Part shown: positions 1 to 10,415 of the stretch, in pieces | Layout: each line of letters opens with the position of its first letter | Numbering within the stretch: position 1 is the stretch's first letter | Assembly (NCBI RefSeq): GCF_000149955.1 | Contig: NC_030989.1 | Coordinates: forward strand, 1,564,341-1,628,340 | Length of the DNA: 64,000 bases | Direction: 5' to 3' | DNA from: Fusarium oxysporum f. sp. lycopersici 4287 | Taxonomy: Eukaryota; Ascomycota; Sordariomycetes; Hypocreales; Nectriaceae | Position numbers and translations under genes: made by a program | The notes under the pieces: generated by a model | The model's input: the letters and a program-made list of their open reading frames with translations, nothing else | Databases searched by the model: none | What the model was told of the DNA's origin: nothing

Positions 1-11
1 AGATACAATAC

Positions 12-375
12 TTATGGGACTATATCGACTACATGTGGCCGATTCTTGCTGATGTACGGGCTTGGAACGTTGTCAGTCGAAACCTTGATAACATCTACCA
101 ATCCGACGCATGCACAAATCAAATGGAACTCCTTCTCAAGTTCTCGGTTGATTTGCATACCATCCGATTTGATCATCATCCAAATGGCCGTCCCCGCTTC
201 TGAGTAGGGTTGGAAGTCGGCCTCCCAGAATCGAAACTTTGTCAACGGTCCAACGTTTACCAATATCTACTTCCCAGTCCCAGCCAAGTTGGGGATGCAG
301 TCCCTTGTCATTCTCTTCGTCTGAAATAGTTAAGTTGTTCTTAGGGTTTCGAACTTTGGGCTCAACGTACGCCAT
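12..375 (-). CDS. candidate two-exon small protein, unrecognised
   Basis: I do not recognise this protein. Two overlapping minus-strand frames join cleanly if a 49-nt intron is removed (270 down to 222; donor GTAGAT, acceptor GGGAG, branch-like GTTGAC). The exons 375-271 and 221-12 then give 104 residues with an acidic N-terminal half (ISDEENDKG) and a C-terminal half rich in I, V and P. The ATG at 375 is the first in frame, but an upstream exon is possible because GGTAG just before it could be an acceptor. The frame ends at TAA 14-12, so the gene need not run off the window. It lies downstream, on the same strand, of the broken frames at 624-1854 and could be a distal exon of that locus. The intron is short but within fungal range. 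Existence as a gene is uncertain. Confidence 0.3.
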
Positions 376-402
376 CACACCCTCTACCGACAAATTGATC
401 AA

Positions 403-623
403 TATGGAATAAGTACAAAAGTTGTCAGCGATTAAAGGGGTTAGAACTTAGCAATTCATGGAAGGCATAATGATAATAATGATAATAAATTCTTTTGATG
501 TAACTCAACAGGTTTCATTAAACTGATCCTGAAACAAAGAATACGAGACAACATGATGGCAATTATTTAGAGAATTGATAGAACCGGTCTTGTTAAAAGA
601 TGCTTCCAAACAACCTATAACTC
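403..623. other. spacer between minus-strand remnants
   Basis: AT-rich sequence with a short imperfect GATAAT repeat at about 471-488. No gene is seen. Confidence 0.5.
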
Positions 624-1854
624 TCAGCCTAAACAACCAGAGCCTGTCTTCCCATATAAATTTGACCCAGGCTTGCTACCAAATAGCTGAACGGTGGAAG
701 GAGGTTCGAGCCAGAGGTTTTCGGGTGCTGATCTCGTAGCTCGGGTCGATAAAGGGGGTTGCATTGCGTTCCCCAATATGGGACAAAGAGTAGATTTGTT
801 CCTTGAGTTGTCGTCTTCTTCTAGAACTCGCTGTTTGAGGAATACATCAAATAACCACTGTCTGTTATCTATGTCGATTCTTTCCTTCTCGGTAAGCCCA
901 GGGGATGTTTGTTGTCTGGCGGCATGGAATGTGTGGAGTTGTGCGAGGTCTTCCATCACTGAATAGGGGCTGTGATGGATTCCCTGTTGTCTTTTACGGG
1001 TGTGACTGTCGTTGCTGTTAGTTTCTATGTCTGGCAGACTGGGGAGAATATTCTTCCACGCGTACCTTTTGTGTCTTTCATAATAGTTAATACAGTTCAT
1101 AGACAAATGCTTCGATAATAATATAGAGTTTTGAGCTACTTGTTACTGCTGCGAAATCTATGCTCATGAGGTTTGATTGTGTCATAGCTTGGCTGATTTG
1201 ATCCAGCTCCACCACCGTGACAGAGGCATCTGGGTCCAGTGGACTGCGTATGAGAGACAACGGCATGGTGCTGTTGTTTGCGGCCTCTACGAGGCTTGGT
1301 TCCAGAGCGGGTGCTTCATCCCCGGTATGGTCGATGAAGGGGATCTTGTTGGCTCGTTCCTCCACCCCTCCCTAAGGGTCGCTGGGCTGCCAGTATGTGC
1401 GCCCCTCGAGGTTCAGGAACTTCCAGCGGGTTCCAAGGGAGAAACACGAACGACCGATCAGCGGAGGTAGGTCGTCGACTTTAAAGTTGGAGGGTCCAGC
1501 CTCAGGCGGGTGCTCATCACCCAAGAATCTGACTTTGTGAGCGGGTTCATTGGCCCCCGCGAGGTATGAAAGGATGACTTCCGCTCGGCCATTTTGTCGT
1601 CGCCACTCGTTGAGGATAGTGTTGGCAATGACTTGAGTGCAGGGGAAGTTACCCTCTTCGTCCTTGATGAGGTACCGGCCCTGCGCGTCCGGTGGAGCGT
1701 GTTCGTCAACATTTGGTGGGATCTCCTCCAACTTGATATCTGGAGTAAAAGATTTGGAGTCTCGCACTGACGGGCGCGGTCGCCATGTATCCAGGTCGAT
1801 CGCCTGGTCTTGGCTACTCCCGTGGGGAGACGATCCGCACGAAGCAGAGATCAA
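624..1854 (-). pseudogene. broken lineage-restricted gene, unrecognised
   Basis: Three consecutive minus-strand open segments read like one decayed protein. The first (ATG 1854 to 1375, 160 residues) is separated from the second (1371-1090) by one in-frame TAG at 1374-1372. The flanking residues (TYWQPSDP before, GGVEERANKIPF after) continue smoothly, so a CAG-to-TAG change is the simplest reading. The third segment (1106-624, 160 residues, hydrophilic and rich in R, K, D and E) is in another frame. A GT..AG pair about 37 nt apart near 1159-1122 would join it in frame, but that is very short for a fungal intron and has no branch site, so a frameshift is equally likely. I see no domain, signal peptide or membrane segment. 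It could also be a live multi-exon gene whose introns I have missed. Confidence 0.35.
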
Positions 1855-1980
1855 ACTCGGCTATTTAGAGGAAGTAAAAGTCGTGGCAAGGTCCGCGCTG
1901 CATGCTGATGAGATGGTCGGCATATTTATATATTTAAGAAATAAATAAATAAAGTAAGAATACTGTGGAACATATATATA

Positions 1981-2013
<33 letters not shown>

Positions 2014-2900
2014 ATGGTGGTTAATGTAGGGGAGGTTGCAGTGATTGTGATCGTGATAATAATGTTTGTGTGGTGCACAGAAAAGGGAAAACAAATTCGA
2101 ACATGAAGAGATTTAATTCCATCAGAGTAAAACAAAAGAAAAAGAAAACTTGCCCTCTTCTAATGCTTGTTGTGCTGCTGGTGCCCGTCCTAACACTCGG
2201 AACTTGGTCCCCTGACACTGCTTGATAGCTGCCCGTCAGTGAGGTCTAGCAATTATCAGAATCACAATAATATCTTTCCATAATCTTATCACGTGGAATA
2301 TCTTACTGCCGCTTAAGATTTATCTATGGGGGTCTAGGGGTGCTGTTGGCAACATTCGTGCAACCATCACCACTCCCACGATGCAACAAAATACTGAAAA
2401 CCAATGCACAACAATAACAAATACTTTGACACCTTTATTACTACAATTAATATCAGTCACTTAAGCCCCGACTTCTCTTATACCAGTCACTACTGTTTGT
2501 TACATTGCTTTCGTCATTCCACCATCTAGCAATTGTGTGCCACGAGACGCTCATACGCAATAAAATCCTCTTCACCAACACCGGAAGGAGATCTACCAAA
2601 AGCCTATTTACAGCTGCCTTATAGTCAACCTTGAAATACTCGGCTGCCAGGTTACAAAATCAGACGCCATCAACTGCTACAGAATCATCGGATGTATGTC
2701 AGGATGCGCTGCGCAAATCAATCTGACCACCGAGTGCGCAAAGTAGTTGCTTGAGAGGACCACACTGTCGACAGAATGCACCATCATCTGTCTCCAAGAC
2801 TACCAATTCTGCAGTGATATCATTAGAAAATGAGTATCCAGACGATTAGTCCGGGGATTTTGCTGGGCCGGATAAGCTTCACGTTGCTTTCTGTGCCAAA
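1855..2900. other. intergenic, no gene seen
   Basis: About 1 kb between the minus-strand remnant and the plus-strand remnant at 2901. It contains AAAT/AATA repeats near 1938-1952 and a compound dinucleotide microsatellite (listed separately). The short frames over the microsatellite are low-complexity artefacts (runs of L-S and H-T). Confidence 0.6.
1972..2013. repeat. compound microsatellite (AT)n(TG)n(AG)n
   Basis: An uninterrupted run of about four AT units, eight TG units (1981-1996) and eight AG units (1997-2013). It is likely to be length-polymorphic between isolates. Confidence 0.95.
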
Positions 2901-3757
2901 ATGGAGCACACCGCGTCTGAGTATGAACGTCGACGTCTACTCATCGGTCCTGTCAGTGCACAGGGACTAGACGAGAAGATGGCTCTGGTCACGCGACAGA
3001 TCCCAAGTCCCGACGAAAGGAATAAAAAACACTGGGCTCAGACCTTTTTCCAGGTCGCCAAACGAGATGGTATCAAAGCTGAGATCAAAACCATCATATC
3101 GACCGATTTGTCCAAATTCGAGACACGAGACTACTCTCGGTACATTCACCCAGGCAGGCCGACCCGAAAGCCTCGGGATATAGATGAACGGAAAATCAAG
3201 AAGGTCAATGATGTCTTTGACACAGATAATCCTGTCAAAAGCTCACCAAGCCTTTTCTTTATCGGCATGATGGCATCCAACTTGACTGTAAAAGTGATGC
3301 CTGGAGAGGAGTTCACTGCCAGAACTCTGTCCTCAAAGGACCTCTTTGAGCTCACCATTCCTATGACAGAATGAGAGAAGCAACAAGTCCAGCAAGAACG
3401 AGGACCCAAGTACTACTGGCAGCGTGCCCGCCTTATTGGCGCTAACGCAACAGTAGAGGCCGGTATCTCCAACCATGAGTATGAGTTCGCTACTCACCCA
3501 AAGATGGGGATGAACAATCGTCCTGTTGTCGCTTGCTGCAGCACCAACGCCCTTCGGCCGCTGGCGTTAATTCAGGTGGTCATGAACGCTTCCGACAATG
3601 GCGATTCCACGGACGTTATATCAAGCATGACATTGTCGAGAACGAGCCGTCCAGCAAGGGGCTGGAGACTATGTTAACTCTTGCCACTGAGACTGGAAGA
3701 ACGGCCACTATCTCCACAGATGTCAATGCTTTCAAGTCGAGTCTGGTTTACTGGTGA
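2901..3757 (+). pseudogene. decayed gene, unrecognised family
   Basis: I do not recognise the product. The ATG at 2901 opens 157 codons to a TGA at 3372-3374. The same frame then continues for about 100 more sense codons (EKQQVQQERGPKYYWQRARL and onward to about 3675). A third stretch in another frame ends at 3757 and reads like real coding sequence (residues such as KHDIVENEPSSKGLETML). The stop could derive from CGA by one transition. A GT..AG pair around 3569-3642 could explain the frame change as an intron, but the donor is poor and no CTAAC branch site is visible. The protein is hydrophilic with no signal peptide or membrane segment. The likely state is a lineage-specific gene inactivated by a nonsense change and a frameshift. 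Confidence 0.4.
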
Positions 3758-4722
3758 TAACAACACGCCGGAAAAGATCAACAACAGGAAGGCGGACAAT
3801 TGAAAGAAGAATCGACAGTGTTCTTGCGCCCATGGTTGCCTCTGGTAATGTCCGACATCTTGCAATACCCATGTCTTATTAATACGGCGTGTGCTAAGAC
3901 CCGCCCAGAACACTTTTTACATTGCTTCATATCTGTTCTTTAAGTTACTATAATAAAGCATTACATGGAAATGCTATCCAAGTTGAAGCTTTAATTCCGT
4001 GCGAGAGCGCCGAGCTTACTGTTCTGGAGTGATTTGGAAGGAACTTAATGATGATAAAGATATATGGACAGCTGAGCATTAAGTTTTCAGGACATGAAGT
4101 TTGTTCATTTGCACTTCCATGAGTCGCAGTGTAAAGCATATATGATCAAAGTTTGCATGATTCAAAGGATTTATGGTTGCATATGACTCAGCATCACGAC
4201 AGTGAAAAGAATACATTGGTTTTTTTAAGACCAATAGTCTCGAAACGACGAATCCCAGATATCGCCAGCGTTTGAGATAGCTTTTGTGAACCTGGTTATG
4301 TGGCCTTGAATCAAAGCAGAGGTTTCTTGGTATTGTTTGGTGTTAGTTCAGCAACTCCCTTGATACTGAGCCAAAATGAACTTCTTCTAATTCTCCCATA
4401 AAAATATTGTGTACAAAAGGCAATGTGCACTTTGCACTTACTATTCTACCCAACAAAACCACATACCATAATATAACTTTCGTCCTTTTGGTAACGCGTT
4501 TAGTATCAGAACTGTCCAGTGACCTATAGGCGACAAAGGGGCGTCAGTAATTCACCTCCATTCGTTTGTTCTTTGTGGTGTTCTCAATTTGTCTTTGTTT
4601 CACGGTTGATTTCAAGTGGCCATGTTCACGTTTGAGTTTCCTGAACACTCAAGGTTAAGTCTAATAAATATCCAGAAAAGTCGTGAACTCTTCAAGGCTA
4701 GATTTCGATAAACTTTCTCAAG
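3758..4722. other. intergenic, no gene seen
   Basis: AT-rich spacer upstream of the P-loop gene at 4723. No coding frame longer than about 80 codons, no RNA gene and no repeat array was seen. The last 200 bases would hold the promoter and leader of the P-loop gene. Confidence 0.5.
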
Positions 4723-5526
4723 ATGACTTCTAAAGGGCATAGACTTTTAAGAATGGACCATATAATCTACAGGTTCTCTTCCTTTTTGTCGAAGATTTTC
4801 TCTGACCCATTGTCTTCAATATCCCGACTTACACAGTCTCAGCCAATTCTCAACTTGGAGGCCCGTAGCATACAATCGAAGACTATGGAGAATAATCAAG
4901 AACCACTATTAACCGCCGACATGGAAGTTGGTGCCGTTACTGTTGAGGCTCCCTTCGATGAGCCCAAGAAAGGCAGAGTCTTGATCCTTAATGGGTTCCC
5001 AGGCACGGGGAAAACAAGTGTTGTGAAGAATCTCAAGGAACGACTCCCTGGCCAGAAGATTCAGATAGTCGACAGCCCCATAATGGCCGAACCAGTGTGC
5101 CCTCACGCGTATCAGCGAGGGTGTCGATCAGCCTACCTTCATGAGATCCGAAGATTGGCGGACCAGGGCTACACTATGCTGGTGACAGCTTCTCTGGCGA
5201 ACAACATATCGAGCCAACAAGTTATCGAAGACATCCTTCGAATTATCTGCGGGAAAGACATCTCCTTGTTCTGGATCAACATCAACCGCCAAGAGGTCGT
5301 ACAAGATCAACAAATATCGAACTCAACCCGGTTAACGAACGGCGAGTCGAAAACAGAAAATTCTGATGTCTTGCCTGCCACTGCCGAGCGAGGCCAACTT
5401 GTTCTTCCCTCAAGCCTAGGGCATAAGCTGGATGGTATCAGCTTGGTCACTCGAGTGATGAATTTGGGGAATGACATCGAGGACGCAGTCAAGAAGGTAT
5501 CGGAGGTTATGGCCCGAGAGGAATGA
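4723..5526 (+). CDS. P-loop NTPase, zeta-toxin/AAA_33 kinase-like
   Basis: A 267-residue intronless frame. A Walker A motif GFPGTGKTS lies at residues 91-99, directly after a hydrophobic strand (GRVLILN). After it come a switch region (IVDSPIMAEP) and a second strand with a helix (GYTMLVTASLANN). This order resembles small nucleoside/polynucleotide-kinase-type P-loop proteins and the ATP-binding fold of chloramphenicol-phosphotransferase-like enzymes; a substrate cannot be assigned. The N-terminal ~54 residues are basic and hydrophobic with no homologous feature I can name. Met55 (ATG at 4885) is an alternative start that would leave the P-loop near residue 37, the more usual spacing for such proteins. 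The longer start could add a mitochondrial presequence. The C-terminal third is hydrophilic and helical. The frame is intact and flanked by decayed genes upstream, so it may be a lineage-restricted accessory gene. Confidence 0.7.
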   Translation: MTSKGHRLLRMDHIIYRFSSFLSKIFSDPLSSISRLTQSQPILNLEARSIQSKTMENNQEPLLTADMEVGAVTVEAPFDEPKKGRVLILNGFPGTGKTSVVKNLKERLPGQKIQIVDSPIMAEPVCPHAYQRGCRSAYLHEIRRLADQGYTMLVTASLANNISSQQVIEDILRIICGKDISLFWININRQEVVQDQQISNSTRLTNGESKTENSDVLPATAERGQLVLPSSLGHKLDGISLVTRVMNLGNDIEDAVKKVSEVMAREE

Positions 5527-7415
5527 GACCACATTGTCTTTGGTTTTTCTTTTGTTCCTTTTCGTAGGAGGCTTGGAGTCTGGGCATTTCATGATGTCTG
5601 GTTTTGTTCTTTGGCATACCGTTGATACCACATACAAGCACATTTGCTGGATTTCGGAGCCCACACGAGACAGCACAAATGAACAATAGTGCAAACTGGA
5701 AATACAGAATAATATTAAAATCATGTTCAGTATGCAGTTGCATCCGTACACAATTATTGAATCAAAGTGCCACGCGCCCGAATCAGTTGGTTGCAAACGT
5801 GCAACACCGTACCCTGGATCGTGATACCATCAAACAAGCATTCCTACGCCAATGCAAGTAAGACAAAACAAGGGAATTAATAATGTCATCATCGGAAACA
5901 ACGGAGCTCAGCTGGGCCCAATAGAGCGGTCTACCCATGATTATAAGACATGCTATGTCGTCGGTGAGCATTGTACTAGGTATGAATGCGAGGCACAGGG
6001 AAGCTGCATAAGAGATTACTTGGCCCAGTTCGTTTGTACAAGCATAATTCTAGGCATAGCTCTATTTTCAGAATTAGAAACATCCGAGTCTTTCTTGACT
6101 CGATCGATTTATCAACGGAGAAATTCTTTGGAATGTGATGGTATGTCTGACAACCATGTTCCTAGAGGCCAAGACAGCATTATTCATGAACGGCGAAATA
6201 GTAAGCCGTAGCAGTCGAAAAATCTGAAATGTCGAATTTTTATTTAGTATTACCGAGAGGAGGATCGACAGAGTAGCACGCTGATAGCGAAACGAGACCA
6301 ACGTCCAAGCGAGTCTGTTCCTCGGGGTTCACGGAGAGACTATTGACTATCTCGGCGTCTGTATAGTTTGACAGGCCGGGAGCACAGCAAAGCACAGAAT
6401 GCACGTGGGTAAGTGCGCAACGGAAAGAAATATCATCATCAGCAGAGGAAAAAAGCAAAAGCAAGCCCTGGCTAATAAGGACATGGGCCTTTTATTAGAC
6501 GCGGATCAGGAGGACGGGATAAGGAGCATGGACCGGGGGAGAAGAGAATCAGGTAAGGACCTCGCCTAACAATTAATTGCCTTGGCTTGCTTTGCTTTGC
6601 TTTGCCTTGGGTTGATGAGAGGCTTTTGGTCTATACGAGATGAGCGATGATATATCTCAATTGACAAGTCGAGTGCAGTATCTGATTCTTGGCTTGAGGC
6701 GCATGGTGAAACGAGGATATCGTAAGCCGGAGAGGCAACAAAGATCGACATAATTATAGTGAGCGAATAGACGTAGAGATGCTAACAAATTCGAGATAAC
6801 AAAGCCGTTGTTTAGGTCAAGCCTTCAAGGCCATTGGTGCTGTGCCTAGATGGACGCCATCTAGGACTTGAAACGCGCGGCGGCTGTATAGCGTCATGAG
6901 CATGGGGCACAACTCCAGGGAGAGTGGATAAAAGCCCGGTAGTTTGGTAGAATTTGTGTAATTTACCTCCACTGGCGACATTGGCTCCTAGTTAGTGCTT
7001 GAACCTGAACTTGGTCGAAGCTGGTAAGAAATGGAGATATCCATCACGGTAATTCCTTTGGCCGATTGATGACAAGACAGACAGTACTCCGTAGATAGAC
7101 ACCTGATGCCACATATGCACTCAATAGTATGTATAATTCAGCTATTATTATTCAGTTTCCTCAGCTGGGTTTCTGCAGCAGGGATCAAGTACGAGGCATA
7201 AATGCCCAGGATGTTGCTTTGTTTAGACCTTCAACGCCTCTTGCCACGAACTGGTGGCGGATTCATATAAGCCGGTTATCTATTATACGCAGCTTCAAGT
7301 AACGGTAAGGTTATTTGCCTCAAAAACCAAGGGCCACTGACATCTTGAAGAAAAGCCTCGTGGATATTGATCTACTGTTGATCGTTCGGGGTTCCATTAA
7401 CGGGAAGTCAAATCA
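5527..7415. other. intergenic, no convincing gene
   Basis: Roughly 1.9 kb. Open frames of 60-119 codons occur on both strands near 5416-6464, but they overlap each other, lack recognisable motifs and mostly lack good starts. A GTAAGG..CTGAC..AG arrangement at 7305-7350 could be a 5'-leader intron of the small gene at 7416. Confidence 0.45.
6585..6606. repeat. short CTTTG pentanucleotide repeat
   Basis: About four imperfect GCTTT units in tandem within intergenic DNA. Confidence 0.8.
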
Positions 7416-7804
7416 ATGTTACTACCCAAGTGCCAGGATGATGATTGTACTGTATATTTGAAACACATCTGCAGTATTCAGCGGCTTTGCCGCAATATAT
7501 GGCCTGTTGAGATGTTAAAGTTTGAAAGCAGATTACAACGGCTCGAATTGAGCTTGGGTGTTTTCTCTAGCAATGCCGATCCCGTCTGCACACAGGCAGA
7601 CGAATCTAAAGTGGTGGAGACGTTGCAGCGATGGATTCGAGAGTGCATGCATCATCAGGTAAACCGTACAGAAGCGAGGAGCAGGGGATGATGCAAATGC
7701 AAACGCCTATCGGTAGAGGAACTAACTTGGCATGACCACAGCTGAAAACATCACCACCTCCAAGTTATTGTTTCTTAACGACTTCAACTATTGACCTCAA
7801 CTAA
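7416..7804 (+). CDS. candidate small two-exon protein, unrecognised
   Basis: The frame opening at ATG 7416 is plausible mainly because of a high-quality intron: donor GTAAAC at 7659, branch ACTAAC near 7721, acceptor CCACAG ending at 7741 (83 nt, phase 0). Exon 1 (7416-7658, 81 codons) ends with a helical segment (VVETLQRWIRECMHHQ). Exon 2 (7742-7804) adds about 20 residues and a stop, giving 101 residues. There are several cysteines (C6, C11, C18, C25 and others) but no signal peptide and no domain I recognise. A segment resembling RLQRLE recalls coiled-coil linkers of Zn2Cys6 regulators, but no zinc cluster is present. It could be a remnant or a non-coding spliced transcript. Confidence 0.3.
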
Positions 7805-10415
7805 CCTGAAGAGCTTTCCAGATAATGCCAAAGACCGCATTAGCCTTCCTGTTTCGTTTCTCCGCCCAGGGACCCCTGTCGATCGTTTCCGCGCCTGGTC
7901 ACATCGCCCGTTAGGCCTATCATCGTCTTGGACAGAGAAGGTCAAGCTTCGGACCAAACTTCAGACATTGGTATCATAAAATGTTTGGAGAGAAACAATG
8001 CCAACTTGATTGAGCACAGTGAGCCATTAGCTACAGTGTAATGTACTTGTACTAGGCAAGGTATTAGAGTGATATGCTTGTGTCTTGTAATACAAGACAT
8101 TCCGGAGTTGTCGTTTCTTGTTCATTTCCATAATTAGTGCAATTGGTCTCAATTCAAGCTGTCACTGTACTTCAAACGTGCTGTCTTCGACCTCCTTCAT
8201 CTGGTTTGGCTTTGGTTGATAGATAGATCACTTGACCGTTAGGTTTCGAGAAGGCGTTTTGCTTTTTGTCCCTTCATGTTTGCGTCACACAGACACACAG
8301 GGAAAAAAGATACAGTCGTATTGTTCATTGCCATCAGAAGATTCTGAACGTCAACATCAACCACAGATAATTTCCCACGTTGGGGTCCGGAGCTCACTTT
8401 TCTTGATTGCGATTGGCTGTGTTATCTCTCGAGCCGGGGGTTGATAGAGTGGGGGTGACGATCCTTGGTATTAAGGTCACGCTATGGAAGAATCAGAGAC
8501 TCAGATCGACTCGAAGAAACGGCAGGAATGAGTTAATTATCCTAGGGCGATGAAGATGTTTAACCTGTAGGAATGGAGTTTCTCCAGAAACAATGGCATT
8601 TGCCTGCTTATGTTATAGTCACTGGAGAAACAGATGTGCAAACGATTGTAGCCCGGGCAATCAAGACACAGCTCAAACACTGCGCTGGCTGTCGGGGATA
8701 TGGAACCAAGTGACAGAAGCATGAAGAAATGTCATGTCAATTCTTCGGTGACATTGTCAAAATGACAGAGCGGCACTTGACTGCTTTGCCCATTCCCTGG
8801 GACAATGGAACTCCAACGTCAGTTCAACAACAAACGGCGCAATGCTATTGTTTGTGTATTGGAGACCGGTATCCAAGTGCTCCGGCTCTAGTCAGATCAA
8901 GTATCCGTTACTTGACATGGCAATGCTTGTCTCTCGTGGTTTGAGTTTCCCCGGCCCTCAACTCTAGGTCAGAAAAGGAGTTCCCCTCGAACTCTAGATC
9001 TCGCCACTTAAACGTTGGCGTTGGAGACTAAGAAGCTAACAAAGACGTTTGGTTATGACATGTCATGGAATTTCTTCTCCCTGATGGTGAGAACAAAGCA
9101 AAGAATCTGCATGACTTGGTGAATCTAACCAAATGAATATCACAACGTCCGAACTATATGAGGTCCGTCCACGGGTCATAACGTCGCGTCGAACGCTGAG
9201 CGCCATAATAAAAATACCGCCGTCGTGTCCGCCATGTACCCGGAACCTAGGGACCCATGACCCCTGCAGAAGGCGTGCAGTGTGCCCCTGACGGCCCCAG
9301 CATCCCGGCCCCTCAATGGGTGGAGGGATTGGACCTCTGTAGCTCCTCATCTAGCCCCTAATGTAGGTACGGTACGTAAGGTACCGGTACATGCATCGTC
9401 TGACGGACGGCTTCCCCTTGCCTTGACTTTGCAGTGCAGGTGCAGGCGGTCTATTACTTTTAGTAGGTAGTGTAAGCAAGTTTATTGACTGTAAGGAGGG
9501 ATTTAGAGCATAAGGGTTTGATTTTCGTTGGGTTCGTCTGTGAGACTGTGACAAAGAGTCAACGCCAGCATATTCACCTACAGTCACTCACTTACACGCG
9601 AAAAGATTGGTTACACATAATCACATTACCTGTTCTGCATGACTGCGCCGACAAATACGACTCAATTGTTTTCAGTTCCTACCCTCCTTGTTTAGTGATA
9701 AATGCCCGGCTCACCAAACTAGGAGAAACCAGTTACGGTACCTATCCCAACCTAGAAAGTGACTGGCAGGGGATCAAAGCCCCCTTGTGCGCCATCTGTC
9801 TCACAATTTCGCCCGCTGAAGCCCTGTTCGTTGAGTGCTTCTGGTTCATTTCTGCCGTTGTTGTTCCTCCACTTTCGCTCCATTCAACGGACGGGAGCTC
9901 CCATTCTATCCATTCTCTCAACTGAAAACGGTACGTATAGGTACTTGACCTCATTCCTTCAGAAGCTGTCTCGCTTCTCTTGGCTCTCTAGCTCTAGAGG
10001 TAGGCACCCGTACCTACCTGGGCTCTAGGTACCTTACCTTAGTTCTCCACTCACCCCCCGACTTACACCCATTCATGGCTTCTCTCGTCTCTTCTCCCTT
10101 TACTTTTCCTTCATCTCCCCCCTCGTTTCTCGAGTTTCAATCTTCTCTCTCTTTTCTTCCTTGCTTTTCTATTCAAAGCCCGGTTGACTCGAGCATTGAA
10201 TGAAGCCTTGAGTGCGGAGCGGAGCCTCAAGTAAATCGGGCACTCCAAGACAAGTTCGAGGACTGACCAAACCTACTAGTCAGTATAACTCAGGAATAAA
10301 GACAGCATAATTGAGAGCATAACGACTATTCTCAAAGTCAATCCGACGACAACTATATCGATATCCGAATTTACGAAGGAAACGAGAGGCCTTTTCAGGC
10401 TCAACACTATCAACA
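7805..10415. other. intergenic; long promoter region of the DENN gene
   Basis: About 2.6 kb with no supported gene. The distal part (7805-9350) shows nothing recognisable. The proximal part (9360-10415) is rich in GGTAC/TAGGTA motifs and ends in a strongly pyrimidine-rich tract (10075-10175), typical of fungal core promoters. A tiny upstream frame (ATG AAG CCT TGA at 10200) may lie in the 5' leader. The 146-codon frame at 9485-9925 lacks any protein-like pattern and is not accepted. Confidence 0.5.
9361..10175 (+). promoter_or_regulatory. probable promoter/leader with GGTAC motif cluster and CT-rich tract
   Basis: Motifs of the GGTACC/TACCTA type recur at 9363-9391, 9461-9470, 9735-9744, 9929-9945 and 9997-10040. 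They are followed by an almost pure pyrimidine stretch at about 10075-10175, about 240-340 bases before the DENN start codon. The assignment as promoter rests on position and composition only. Confidence 0.45.

Noticed and set aside
1861..2218. Minus-strand frames with HTHTHT and LSLSLS runs
   Set aside because: They are translations of the dinucleotide microsatellite.
9485..9925. 146-codon plus-strand frame in the DENN promoter
   Set aside because: Promoter-like sequence with repeated GGTAC motifs; translation shows no domain and the frame overlaps others of similar quality.
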